In this document: one piece after another, positions 1 to 10,755 of the stretch
Layout of the letters: each line of letters opens with the position of its first letter
Numbering within the stretch: the first letter of the stretch is position 1
Assembly (NCBI RefSeq): GCF_001632365.1
Contig: NW_024468518.1
Coordinates: forward strand, 19,566 to 78,275
DNA: 58,710 bases
Reading direction: 5' to 3'
Source of the DNA: Laetiporus sulphureus 93-53
Lineage: Eukaryota > Basidiomycota > Agaricomycetes > Polyporales > Laetiporaceae
Notes under the pieces: model-generated
What the model saw: the letters and a program-made list of their open reading frames with translations, nothing else
Told to the model about the DNA's origin: nothing
Database searches by the model: none
Made by a program: the position numbers and the translations under genes

Positions 1-189
1 CAACCGATTCGCGGTGAGAGGCTCATCGAGGACATATACAACCACGGCAGAGCTGCCCCGACCGCCTCCCTAGGATTCCCCGGAGGCGGAGGTCTTCGCG
101 GCGCCATCCAAGCCCCGTCCCTACAAGCAGCCACAGAGAGACTTACCTCCTCTCCAGGTATGCTGCTTTCGCGTCGGAACTCCGCGTAG
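1..189 (+). other. Open frame of unknown origin at the left edge
   Basis: Frame 1 stays open from the first base to the TAG at 187-189. It could be the 5' end of the COA1 gene that follows, because mitochondrial proteins often have such a leader, but the frames do not match and the only obvious intron between them would be about 31 bases, too short for a normal fungal intron. It could equally be the tail of another gene cut by the window edge. I do not recognise it. Confidence 0.25.
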
Positions 190-769
190 ACTTGGCTGAT
201 TCCCCGAATCCCATAAAGAGGCGGTGGCCCATCATCCTCGCGTTCAGCACCGTCGGCGTCGCCTCCTGGGGCGCGTTCCTCGCATGGAGCCATAACCAGG
301 AGAGGCTTCATAGCTCAATCGTCCGGCAGATACTGGAGAACCTGCGTGACAGTCCTGAGCTGAACGCGGTGCTGGGCGACGCGATCCGCCCCGAGCCCAT
401 CTGGTGGCTGAACGGCGACCCCTGGATCAACGGTTCGGTGAGTCGCCCGTGAGCGTACCGGGGTATATGGGCTGTGTTGATGCGGCGGCGACAGGTCCAT
501 ATGATGCAGGGCAACATTGATGTGAGCTTCAGGATCAAGGGCCACAGGGGCATGTGTGCTTTAATTCCTATATGACGAAGTACTCACCCATATGCAGGCT
601 CAGGAACATTATATTTCACAAGCATACGTAAAGCCAAAGGCGAACCATTCACCATCAGTGCGTAGTGCCCACTTGTCCTTATGCTTCCGGGTCTCAACTC
701 CGTGCAGTTCGTTATAAGGTCATAGCCGACGATGGCACTGAGGTTGACATTCCGTCACAATCACACTAA
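190..769 (+). CDS. COA1: Cytochrome c oxidase assembly factor Coa1 (5' end uncertain)
   Basis: Four exons (about 190-437, 495-549, 598-657, 708-769) splice into one frame ending at TAA 767-769. The protein has one hydrophobic helix near its N-terminus (WPIILAFSTVGVASWGAF), then the conserved Coa1 segments NLRDSPEL, IRPEPIWWLNGDPWING, NIDVSFRIKG and GTLYFTSIRKAKGEPFTI, and ends in ADDGTEVDIPSQSH. Coa1 is an inner-mitochondrial-membrane protein that acts early in Cox1 and complex IV assembly. The second intron begins with GC (gcatgt at 550) rather than GT, and only this reading keeps the frame. The true start and targeting leader are not resolved. All visible exons are open, unlike most genes further right. 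Confidence 0.85.
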
Positions 770-1120
770 GCTTACAGGTACCATACTTCCGATAGAAGTT
801 TAATGACTGATGGACATAGAATACCACCCCAATGTAGACCTTCCGCCATGACATTCGGAGGCCTCAGCGAGTAGCGACAGTCAGATCGGACTTTTAACAA
901 GCAGTCTGCTTCATACGCGTCATGTCGCCCACGAAAAATCATCCACGGCTTCGCGTCGCGGACGGTGAAGTAATGTCACGCTACACTAGCACAGGCCATC
1001 TAATACTGTACTGTACGGCCATCCGTCAAAACACTATAAGAATCGAATCACGCTCAAACTCTTACGCATCAACGGGAGCTCAGAACCGGTGCCCCTGCAG
1101 TGACGTCAGTTTCGTATCCC
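770..1120. other. Convergent intergenic spacer COA1/PDA1
   Basis: Lies between the stops of two convergent genes. It presumably carries both 3' ends. No further coding signal is seen. Confidence 0.5.
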
Positions 1121-2682
1121 TCAGAGCGAGGACTCGAAACGACCCACCTCCTCACGCTCCCGACCACGCAGGAAAGGCGGCTCATGGCCCTCGGCATAGA
1201 CAGAAGCCCAGAGGTCCGAATCGGGAGGGAAGGGCGCCTTCTTGGCTTCCTCAACAGCAGCATCAACCTCTGCTTTCGCGTCCTTGTCGAGTTTCTATGG
1301 CACAATGCGTTAGTGAGATGCGTGAGTATATAAGTAGAGCGCGGCGTGCCTTCAGACCCTCCTCAGTCGCCAGACCCCAGTCCGCCAGATAGCTCTGCAG
1401 GCCACGGATAGGGTCGTTTGTACTGCGTACGCGCTGGATTTCCTCACGCGTACGATAACTCGTTCCAGGGTCGGACATCCTGAACATTAACGATCCATCA
1501 TTTGGGTTGTGAGAGATAGTGAGGGCGCGACGTACGAGTGACCGCCGTAGCGATACGTGACGAATTCAAGTATTATAGGGCCCTTTCCATCCAGAACCCA
1601 CTGCTTGGTGTGCTCCACAGCCTTCACGACCGCGAGGACGTCCATACCATTCGCCTAGATACAGGGTTTAGTACTGGTCTAGAGTGCTGCAAGGAATACG
1701 TTACCTGAATGCCTGGGATCTGGTCACCACGAGTATAATACTGAGTGTTGGACGAGCTCCGCTCCGCCGAGGTACCCATCCCGTACTTGTTGTTCTCGCA
1801 GACGAACACGCATGGCAGGTTCCATAGCTTGGCCTATCATCACATATTTGTATGGCATAGTGAGCTTTAGGTTGGATTGTGAGTAACGACAAACGCACCA
1901 TGTTGAAAGCCTCGAACACCTGTCCCTGGTTACTCGCGCCATCGCCATACATCGTGTACGTCGCGATTGGCTTTTCCAGGTACTTCGCTGCGAATGCGAG
2001 GCCAGCACCAAGCGGGACTTGCGCGCCAACGATACCGTGCCCGCCCTGGAAGGACTCCGTAAAGACGTGCATGGAGCCACCCTTGCCCTTCGAGATACCG
2101 GTTTTGCGGCCGAGAAGCTCGCTGATGAGCGCAAAGACGCTCCCACCGCGCAAGACGGCGAACGGATGTGTGCGATAGGCCGAGATGATGTTGTCCTGGG
2201 GCGTCAGCACGTGCGTCATGCCGACCGAGACAGCTTCCTGATTGCAGGTAGCCGCCAGACACGCGTCAGAATGCGCGCGACGGGGGAGCTATGCGGGCTG
2301 CGCACCTGTCCGATTGCGAGATGACAGAAACCGCGGATGAGCTTCTGCTTGTAGAGGGCGTCCGCGGCTTGCTCCATACGGCGCATGGTGCTCATGAGCT
2401 TGTACATTTTGAGGAGGCCATCCTTGGTCACCTCGAGATCACGCGTCGGGGGGTCGGTCTTGAACCCATGGAAGGACTCCTCGTGAAGCGTGACCATGAA
2501 GGGCTCGGAGTGCGACGCCTCCTCCTTCAACTGCGTCGTGTCCGCTGCCGTCTGGAGCGCGCGGACTAGAGGCTATGTAACGCGGACAGTGAGTCTGGGA
2601 AGAGTAAGAGACGACGTCCGGCATCCCTTACAGTTTTGCGAGTGCGAGGAAGGCTAGCGCGTAACCGGGCGAGGGAGGCCAT
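1121..2682 (-). CDS. PDA1: Pyruvate dehydrogenase E1 component subunit alpha
   Basis: The gene starts at 2682 ([16 protein letters not shown], a mitochondrial-type leader) and ends at 1121. Exons encode the E1-alpha landmarks in order: [74 protein letters not shown], the thiamine-diphosphate segment [40 protein letters not shown], then the regulatory loop [15 protein letters not shown] and a C-terminal [10 protein letters not shown]. The protein decarboxylates pyruvate in the mitochondrial matrix as half of the E1 heterotetramer. Introns are short, with GT-AG ends where checked. All exons are open, so this copy looks functional. A near-identical but nonsense-mutated copy lies inverted at the right end of the window (57959-58710). 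Confidence 0.93.
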
Positions 2683-2942
2683 GGTGGATAGAGAAAAGAT
2701 GAGCAAGCGCGTCGCTGGCGATGGGGATGGGCATTCATGAGGGACGCGGGCCGGCTCGTCACGCCACTTGCTGGTCAGTCCACACATGCTTCATCATGCA
2801 TTGGAATTCACACATCACTGAGAACGATGAGCAAGCATTCTTTGGACCTCAGTCGTTCTGCTTTAATCTAGGGACAGCTAATATACAAGATCATGGTTTC
2901 CTGCTATTCACACTCATCTGCATCATTTTAGTGAATAACAAA

Positions 2943-3486
2943 TTATGCCTTCTGATCGCGCGCAAGAATGTCCTCGACCCGCTTGACCTTGCCTTCGTTG
3001 CCTGTGCCCAGCTCGATCTTCTTGTCGACTCGCGTGCCAATGCGAATGTCAGTCGCAATGCGCGACGTGCCCTTCGCGTGCACCGCGGCGTGACAATCAT
3101 GAATGGCTTGCATAACGGCGGACCATGGGCCCTCTGGTACTCGCGCTAGCTCTCATGAGGCTCGTCGACTCGGTGGACTTGCCTATATTGGTTCCATAAC
3201 CACTAAATAGTGATCAGTTAGATGGGCTGTCCTACCCTGCATGTTCAACGAAGCACCACTTACTGCATCTGAGAATGTCGCAGTACTTTCTGAGCTGTAA
3301 TTTCTGCTAGCAGCTATCCAAGATATACCTTGTGCTTTAATCTGGTCTTGTCAAGCACGCGAGCGCACTCCGCAACATATTCTGCAACCTGTATAATGAT
3401 GTTTTAATCAGCGACACTGCAAATGTTAGATATTCACGTACGGATGGTTCTCCGATGCCCATTGGCACCAGGCAGAAATCTATCAT
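2943..3486 (-). CDS. ECM15: Ecm15/UPF0045 (MTH1187-type) small thiamine-binding family protein
   Basis: Five exons on the minus strand: 3442-3486, 3329-3388, 3264-3268, 3183-3202 and 2943-3133. They splice to about 105 residues beginning MIDFCLVPMG and containing EPSVAEYVAECARVL, KMHGYGTNIEGPW, MQAIHDCHAAVH and IATDIRIGTRVDKK. These are the hallmarks of the UPF0045/DUF77 ferredoxin-like fold; its members form oligomers and some bind thiamine. The third exon is only 5 nt (ATGCA), and the GYGTN motif reads correctly only if it is included. The last intron (3134-3182) has GC-AG ends. The start is the first ATG before the conserved FCLVPMG strand. No lesions are seen. Function is inferred from the family only. 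Confidence 0.88.
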
Positions 3487-3888
3487 GTCACACCATCAGC
3501 TTCTGTGGTACGCTATATTCGCCGTTGTGCACCTGCAACAGCATAGAGATCGTCTGTCTTCTGAGCCATTGGCGTAAGAGAATGATATCCGGAAGAGCTT
3601 TGGCTTGCCCGGAGCGTTTATCGAGGCACGCGGGGTAATTTGGCACACCGCGGCGCATGCTTTTGGACATGCATCCTCCTCGACCTCTCCAGGCCACCGC
3701 TTGCGTCCTTCTCTCATTTACCAACTGTCGACTGATTGCACCGTCTCGATTGCATTACCTCTCTCTTGAACTTGGACAGGCTGTCAGCCAGTAGGCTATC
3801 TCCTAGAACCCAAAGCTCCCAGGTGGGCTCCTAGTGGTCACCCTTGTATTATGAACATTACAGTGCAGGCTATCTGCATTCTACCACC
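3487..3888. other. Intergenic stretch, nothing recognised
   Basis: Upstream of the ECM15 start on one side and of the armadillo pseudogene on the other. It is likely the promoter region of ECM15, but no clear element is visible. Confidence 0.4.
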
Positions 3889-5150
3889 ATGACAATCGAA
3901 GCAATGAGTCTCTCTGCCTTGAAAAAGGCCAAGAACACAATCATAGGCAACCCCACCGCTAAACACGCCATGGCCAACGATGAGGCGTTCATCGGAACAT
4001 AAGCATGCAGTGCAGCGTCTATGGCTTCTACGCATTGACCGGCGACCAGCCTCGTCGACTTCATCAACAACCCGCCCCTGATATTAGAGGACCCTTCATC
4101 GTCGCAGGACGATATCCGCATCGAGGCCGCACATGTTATTGCCTCGCTGTCCTATGGTGCGTACTTCCTTTACATGCGCCCTCCTTACGTCCGGCCTGAA
4201 CGCACTACGGCCCAGGCTCCGAGGGTGCGCTCAAGACTCTTATGAGATACAATGCCCACCAAGCCTTCGTCTACGCAATAGTCAGCTTCCGACCACCTGA
4301 GTCGCCCAAGTTTCGTGCAGCCTTTGCACGCGCCCTGCGTGCGCTGGCGGCATCCATTGCCAATGCAGTCGGACCGTCGCAATAGGGCTTGCATACCGCT
4401 TCTTTAGAGGTGCGCAACGGAGCCAAGGTTGCGCTGGACTACCTCTTCCAGGTAATATGCTCTATCCTGATACACACGACTTTGTTCAATGACATGTTCA
4501 CCCCATTTGTTGCCCAGCCGGAAGTATTGGACACCTTTTTGCCTCTACTCGCGGACTCCTCTGCGCAAACTGTGATATCGATAGCACAACTCCTTGCAAA
4601 TGCAATTCGGGTGCCAATCCATCATGTGGCAGTATCAGATTGGTTGCCGGTGGCAGATCGCCTGAAGGAGGTGAAAGGCAAGAGAGCGTGGGAGAAGCCT
4701 GGCTTATCGAGCTCTTCCAGCAGACGAAACGGCCGGGTCATGCGAAGTTTGATTGCTCTGCTGCAGAAGAAAGATATCAAGGTAGGCAATCCCAAAATAT
4801 CGACCGAAGGCATGACTATATGCGCGTCCCGCAGTCACAAGAAGCTGCCCTTTCTGCACTCGCTTATCTGGCAAAGGACAATCCTCAAGTGGCATCGAAG
4901 TTGACCAAGGCCATTCTAGACCGAGAAGGTATTGACATGAGCACGGAACAGTCACACTGACTGACGTCTCCATTCATCACAGCGCCGCTCTCACAAGTGC
5001 TCACCTATTGCACATCACGTTGCACTGACCTTCAGCTCGCCGCATGTCTATGGCAAGTTATCCGTAGACTACGGCACATATCACCATACTCATCATTTTC
5101 CTAGCGCAATGCAGATAATCCGCTCCGGGTTCCCCCACCTGGTGTGTCAT
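3889..5150 (+). pseudogene. Armadillo-repeat protein of the GID5/Vid28/ARMC8 type, broken
   Basis: The start at 3889 gives a helical N-terminus (SALKKAKNTIIGNPTAKH). Later exons encode armadillo-like segments: DDIRIEAAHVIASLSY, TLMRYNAHQAFVYAI, FRAAFARALRALAASI, EVLDTFLPLLADSSAQTV, SLIALLQKKDIK and EAALSALAYLAKDNPQVA. This order matches Gid5/ARMC8, the scaffold armadillo subunit of the GID/CTLH ubiquitin ligase that degrades gluconeogenic enzymes. Lesions: the first intron donor reads AT instead of GT (3999-4000), so the frame runs into TAA. A TAG at 4383-4385 sits where the family has a tryptophan. The 3' end past about 5000 cannot be joined to a normal ending. Both clear lesions are G-to-A changes. 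Family assignment is moderate, pseudogene status good. Confidence 0.65.
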
Positions 5151-5296
5151 CGGAAATTATTTCTACATCCGACAGTGGGGATCCTCTCTCCTCTTTGCCG
5201 CTAGCTGACTATACACTCCCACATAACTTTCTTCCACCCCCACTCTGTCATAGCCTCGACGCTGGCAGCTAGGATACGTTTGCAAATTTTCACATC

Positions 5297-5533
5297 CTAG
5301 CCGGCGAGCTCCGGTATCGTCACGTTCGCATCCCCCCGGCGTGCCCTTCCCAGTCTCTTCGCAATGCGTCTGAGAATGCCGAGCATAGATGCTCTCTGAG
5401 CAGGCACGGTGGAACGAGACAGGAGCAATATGTCCTTGAGGGTATACCCCGCTCGATCACCTTCAGCATGATGATGCAATCTGAGTGTGGGTCGGTAGCC
5501 ATATAATAAGATACGACTTTCGGTGTTGCTCAC
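5297..5533 (-). pseudogene. RPAP1 internal fragment
   Basis: The segment reads LRLHHHAEGDRAGYTLKDIL and then LLLSRSTVPAQRASMLGILR. This is the conserved core of RNA polymerase II-associated protein 1, a factor for polymerase II assembly and nuclear import. It stops at once after about 50 conserved residues (stop at 5297), where the family continues for hundreds more. The downstream half of an RPAP1 gene lies on the same strand at 23092-25290, about 18 kb away. Either this is a separate truncated copy, or one locus was split by later insertions or rearrangement. No intact N-terminal RPAP1 region is visible just upstream. Confidence 0.7.
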
Positions 5534-5799
5534 TTGCCTTGCTCAGACCGCAATACAGCATTGAGGTCCATACACTTTAGTTTGCATACAGGGGTTTCAT
5601 ATGAAACAACAGAACACCCGTTGCGAATTACAATGTACAGTAGCGTCCTCAAGTGTGCTGAGCCAGGATGCAGGTGCAATAACCTCGATGATCTGCGAGT
5701 TCCGTCCGCCGAATTCCACGTATCCGCGTCACTCACGCGTTCAAATTCATCAAGGTGCATGCGCAACAAAAACGTCTATCTGCACGGTCGTTCGCTTAC

Positions 5800-6620
5800 T
5801 CGGCTTGTAGATGGTGGTACAAAGGGAATTGTTGGAATGCTTTTGTGCTCATCGCTCATCGCACTCGTTGGTGCCGCCGATCAACTACAATCACAATCTA
5901 GCCCACGCAAGTTGCAGGTTGTGAACACGAAGGTATGCCCATCGCGTCCAAATCTTGCACCTCTGTGATGATAATGGTCAGTTTTTGTGTTCCTCGCTAT
6001 CCGCTTGCAGCGACAATCCATGATCTGCGAATTCCTTTTCCCATCCTCCATCCTTGCCGTTAAGATGAACCGCAAGACGCTGGTCATCGTCCTCGAAATA
6101 GAGATCTGCATATACGACATTTCGAACATGCGGCTCATGCGCGTTGTAGAGACCACACCGAACCCTGAAGGTGAGTACTTTCGCCCCCTGTTTACTCACA
6201 GCGCACAACTCGGCTTGTCTGCGCAGCCATCGTCGCTCTCTCTCCCTCCACCGACAGTTCCCACCTTGCATACTCTTCTCCAGTCCCCTCTCCCACCTCA
6301 TGAGTCACCGCTCGCTCGGCCATCTGTCCAGCCCGCCACACCTCCTTGTCAGCGCAGCAGACAGGTGATGTGCTCATCTTCTCGACATGCTCGCTGACCG
6401 TCGCAAACGTCATTCAGGCGCACAAAAACCAATTTACTTCCTCTCGATCAACTTGACGGGGACCCTGCTTGCGACCTCATCGGAGAAGGGCACCGTCATC
6501 GCAAGTCCTGTCTGGCCGACTCTGCGGTAGAAAGCGTCCCTCATACACGTGCGCGAGTAGCGCGCACCGCATCTGTCTCGCAGATTTGTGCTTTTCGTTC
6601 CTCTCAAACGCTTGCGAGAG
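5800..6620 (+). pseudogene. Atg18/PROPPIN WD-repeat protein, degenerate
   Basis: Exon segments read [32 protein letters not shown], then [90 protein letters not shown] and LTGTLLATSSEKGTVI. This is the Atg18 beta-propeller order; Atg18 binds PI3P through an FRRG motif and acts in autophagosome formation. The copy has a TGA at 6301-6303, at least one frameshift near 6428, and stops just before the FRRG position, where the sequence has decayed and the motif is lost. The remaining blades are absent. Introns (starting near 5934 and 6171) are kept, so this is not a retrocopy. Confidence 0.85.
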
Positions 6621-7210
6621 TAGCTTGAAGTTGGTGCTTGTCTCGGAGATCGCACGTGGCGTCAGCTTCGGCTATTCTCTGCTGAAGCTCTGCAGTGTAT
6701 GCGAGTGCGGGCGTATACTGTCCCTCGACCTTCTCGCGTGCTGCACGCTCCGCCTCCATCTCCGTCTTCATGTCGGGCACTGCCACAGTCTGCAGTTGCG
6801 CAGTTTCCAGCTCTTGCATCTGCTTGTAGGTGCGATGCAGCTCCTCTTCGACTGCAGCCTGAGCTCGATGCTGTGCATCAATCTCAGCCACCTCCGACTC
6901 TGTCAGAGCTTTTGCATTCTCGAACGGACGTGCGATCATCGTCAGTCCAAGCATGATCATCGTGCGCTAGAATGCTCACCTCCCTTTGCACAGCCGCGAA
7001 TCCGTTCAGCATCTCGTGGAGCTCAGCTCGCGTCGAAGCAAGCCATTGTCGTGTGCTGAAGAGCTCCTCCTGGGCCCTTACTTTTGATTCCTCAGCAGTC
7101 ATGTTGGCCTCTTCGGCTTCCAGCAGAGCAGAATTCTGAAGCTCGACCATCGCTGATGATGCGTATCTGCTCTTCCAGAGAATGAACAGTTTGAGTTCGG
7201 CTCTCAATTA
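6604..7210 (-). CDS. Coiled-coil protein fragment, unidentified
   Basis: Two exons joined by a GT-AG intron (about 6922-6980) encode one continuous heptad-rich stretch. The first has LQNSALLEAEEANMTAEESK and RAELHEMLNGFAAVQRE; the second has TESEVAEIDAQHRAQAAVEE and LHRTYKQMQELETAQL. It resembles the stalk region of kinesin- or SMC-like proteins, but no motor or ATPase head is visible nearby, so I cannot name it. The end at 6604 is a plain stop in frame and may be premature. It could be another gene fragment like its neighbours. Confidence 0.35.
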
Positions 7211-7619
7211 TGAGTGCAGCTCTTCGAGCTAGCTCGCCCCACGTCAAAGAAGGCCTGCACTTCATGAAAAGTATCACGCCTTGCGATGGAGATCTGCGAT
7301 CTCTTGCATTCATCTGCTACGGACAACCTACCGGGAGGACTCGATCCTTTCGTTACAGATATGGAATCTTGGAGCGATATGGAGCCTCAAGGTGTGTAAA
7401 ACTTCGCAGCGTTGACTGAGCGGATACTGGCTCGTTTTGCCTTCGAAGCGGTGGAGACCAGAATTACGCTGGTCCATCCTGATCACGCTTGTTTTATGCT
7501 GGTCGTTCCAGGGACAGGGAAACCATATGGAGCAGAGAATAGAAATGACGACAACTCAACACCAATAAATGCAAAGCTCACAAGCATGTGAGGCCAACCG
7601 CGATCGGTCTCAATCTCAG

Positions 7620-8186
7620 GACTCCATGTAACTACTCGCCGTCTACGACCGCCTAGTCCGCAGAACGAGACGCCCGAATCACCTCCCACGTCCATTGGAC
7701 ATGCAACGTTGCATCGTTCAACGTCTTCGCTGGCAACCGCACCTGAGGCTCCTTCATCGCCGGATTCAGACTCATCGGACATGGATGAAGACACTCAGAC
7801 GTTAATGTCACAATCCGTTGCAGTCTTTCCTCCGCGTCTAGCATCCCCATCTAGCCACAGCAGAGGCCATGCTGTTCCTTGAGGAGATCGCCACGCCTGA
7901 CGAGATGGAGCACAATGAACAATCACCGGACCAGCATTACAATGCCGGGGATGATCAGATCACGGACGAGGAGGATGAGCACGCGCCGCCTGTGACACCT
8001 CAGGCACTGCGTCTGTCGGCGGAGAGCGAGCGAGAGCGTGAGAGACGTCGGTTAGAGCGCATCGTTTTGAAAGTCCTCGATCTAGGATTTGACTACCGCC
8101 AAGAGGTTCTCCAGGCTGCTAGTGTTCAGGCTGCTTTGAAGGCACAGTCTTGGTGGAAAGTAAGCAAGATTATACCCCACCTCTAG
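7620..8186 (+). pseudogene. Ser/Pro-rich and acidic hypothetical protein, probably broken
   Basis: A frame from about 7640 encodes a Ser/Pro/Thr-rich, low-complexity stretch (HRSTSSLATAPEAPSSPDSD) that meets a stop near 7880. A second frame from 7869 encodes an acidic stretch and ends in a charged helix (ESERERERRRLERIVLKVLD) and a tail KAQSWWKVSKIIPHL. The two read like consecutive parts of one protein, but no clean intron joins them. I do not recognise a family. It directly abuts the dispersed repeat that begins about 8187. Confidence 0.3.
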
Positions 8187-8590
8187 TAGATTACTGTAGC
8201 CTCACCGTAGACGTAATATAGATGTAGCGTACCATACCGTACTTCATCTCTCATCTCATACATACATATGGTAGCCACTCTCATGCTATACCGATGATCG
8301 CATAGAATACCTGCTAGATACAATACTTACTAGACACTTACGACACATGATGCCTACCTAGTACCTAGACCCAATACCTATTAGACACGATCCCCCCATT
8401 ACGTACTATATACTGTACCTACCGTACGCGCATTGCGCCTGCCTCTTGCACTTGTACCATAGCGTAACATATAGCTTTCGATACCATAGCACACAGAACA
8501 GATAACACATGTTGCTAGAGAAGTCCTGCATGAATTTTTGTGAGCTGCTAAGTGGCCATGTCGTCGAAAGAGCCGCATGGCCCGACATTC
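8187..8590 (-). repeat. Dispersed repeat, copy 1 (inverted relative to copy 2)
   Basis: Rich in short GTACGG/CCGTAC and TAGCGTA words. Its sequence matches the reverse complement of 35930-36310 over about 380-400 bases. Landmarks shared in order: a CTCATCTCATACATA block, ATGCGCATTGCGCC-like block, TTGTACC.TAGCGTA, and GTGAGTTG.GAAGTGGCC.TGTCGTC. No protein or clear LTR ends are seen. It may be a non-autonomous element. Confidence 0.7.
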
Positions 8591-9546
8591 CACTCCATGC
8601 ATAACAATTTCAGACTTTTATTCTTTGGGTGAAATTGGTGATTAAGCAGGTGAACATCTACTGGGGGAGGGGGGAGAGAAATCGTTCAACCTGGGGTAGT
8701 ATGATCATAAGAGGGCAAAGGATGCATACTAACGCCGTCGATGGCTAACCACACATAGGCCAGCCAAGCTAATACATCTTCTAAGATGGCTATGAGATAT
8801 CCATCGCCATCGCCAAAATGCTCAAACGATGTTGCATAGAGTGTGCACATGTCGCATCGTGGCGGAACAAATTATCGAGACAGCACATCTGCCGGCTGGC
8901 TGGTGGGACAGAGATGTACGCAAGAGGTAGGCCACACGCCGCACTGGGAGACACCCAGACAAGATGGCACGTCAAATGGAGGCAAGTTTGATGCTGCGTC
9001 TGATCGCACTTAGGCCTGGGGGCACATGAATGTTGCAGTGGTGATTGGCACGAGCATCTCTAGGAAATCCTGGTGCGGCAAGGGTGTTAGCCAGCCGGCA
9101 CCTTCCCATCTCATGAGGCCACAAACAACTGGGGCCTATGAACTACAGGTGCGTACTTACATGCTTTTCCACCCTTCCGTACTGGCCCGCTCCGTTTCCA
9201 GGTACTGCCCTGCAACGCGTTTCAGCCGTCGCTTGGCGCTGGTCCCTCCCGACACATTGAGCGCGTTCTACTGAAAGTGCCATCGGTCGGCCACTTCCAA
9301 CAGCATCCCATTACGGAAAACAATGATGTACGTATATGTACATGCAGACAGTGTCGTGAGTGGAATTAATCAGGCATGCTCTCGACTTTCAGACTCAACG
9401 GCTGCGAGGACGCACTACACGAAGCCCATTCTAAGCTCCAGCAAAAACTCTTTGTAGTTCCCCTATTCGGTAGTGGCCGAAGAGGAAAGCACTTATTTTA
9501 ACATGTTTCGGGGGCAATACCTCCCAAACAACCACATATCTTATTG
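8591..9546. other. Gene-poor stretch, nothing recognised
   Basis: Only short chance frames on both strands; no family motif, repeat boundary or RNA gene recognised. Confidence 0.4.
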
Positions 9547-10169
9547 CTACGCGCTACCAGCCAGCCGGTTTAGTAATTCACAGCACATCGACATTTCCCG
9601 TACCAAATCCTCACGAAGCTGACAGACCTCCCCATCCAACTTAATCACCTCTTGTGAGAGGAGAGCGGCAGTATTTCTGAAATCATCGATTTGAGCTTCT
9701 TGCATTCTGACGGACGAATAAAGGGCGGTAGTTTCAGGTTGCAGGTTAGATGAATATTCTTCAATGAGCTGCTGCTCCGTCTTCAATAAAGTCATTGACC
9801 TGTGGGAGACAGAGTCATTGCATATGTAGATTATAGGACAAAATAAAGTTGTACCTATTGATGTATGATTGAAGATCCTTCTTCTCACCAGCTGTTTCAA
9901 ACACCAAGGCGACAACGGTGAGATCATGTTCTTCAATTTGTTGCTCAGAATCCTTCAGGGGACAGGTTGAGCCATCCGAGATCAACGTGTGAGCGCAAGA
10001 AGCACAAAGTATGTGACCTAGCAGAGACGTCATCAGAAAGACTAGAACAAGAGTACGAGAAATACAAGGGGATATGCTTGCCACATGCCAAAGCCACGGG
10101 ATGAGTATTTTCATCATCGTAGCAATTGGGCCCAAAGTCATCAAAACACACAGGGCACCTGGGATGCAT
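9547..10169 (-). CDS. RING-type finger/coiled-coil protein 1
   Basis: Starts at 10169 (MHPRCPVCFDDFGPN). A GC-AG intron after GCATGTG restores the RING pattern: C-P-V-C, then LACGH-ILCASC, then STCPLK. A second intron joins LQSYINR to SMTLLKTEQQ, followed by a coiled coil (QEAQIDDFRNTAALLSQEVI) and a stop at 9547. RING proteins with C-terminal coiled coils are usually ubiquitin ligases. The last zinc ligand is odd: the final CPxC is CPLK here, so the second zinc site may be incomplete. The neighbouring gene at 10756-11486 has the same layout with a complete RING, which suggests a tandem duplicate pair. Confidence 0.7.
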
Positions 10170-10755
10170 GAGGAAGAATAAATGTTGGATGGCAAAGCGA
10201 TGGAGGGCTGTTCGATGGAAGCGTGGTAGAGGTGCTGGATCATCAACCCATCAATATAAATGCGCCGATGAGAATATGATTAGCCGGATTTAAGATGATT
10301 TGAGATGGCTATAGACAAATCGGATTGGCTTGCAGTGACCATTACACTCATCAAGTCGAAGAACACCGCCTTTGGGTCCATCTTTGCTGTTACTCTCTAA
10401 ACCCATCACACCATGCGGCTACATGACCTGTCTAGCTGTAAGCAATGCGGGAAGAATCGTTGTGATTCAACGTGCACATCAACATTATGATCTGTGCCAA
10501 TATTGCGAGGGTGGCGAGCAACCGTAAATATTCACGGACCGACAATTGACACATGTTGGCCATGCCGAGTCTTGCGCTTCAATTCAGCGCCACACTCTCT
10601 GAGCACTACTCGAAGGGGTGAAATATGTGCCGCCACGAACTTGCAGCGCAGGACAAAACAGGACCGAATTCGCAGCAACCGTGATTGCGCTTCCTACAGA
10701 GCAAATGACCAGATCAATTCTCAATTGTAAGGAAAACATGCTGAGGATACGGCAA

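Noticed and set aside
922..1392. 156-codon plus-strand frame
   Set aside because: Antisense shadow of the last PDA1 exons and spacer; no family similarity.
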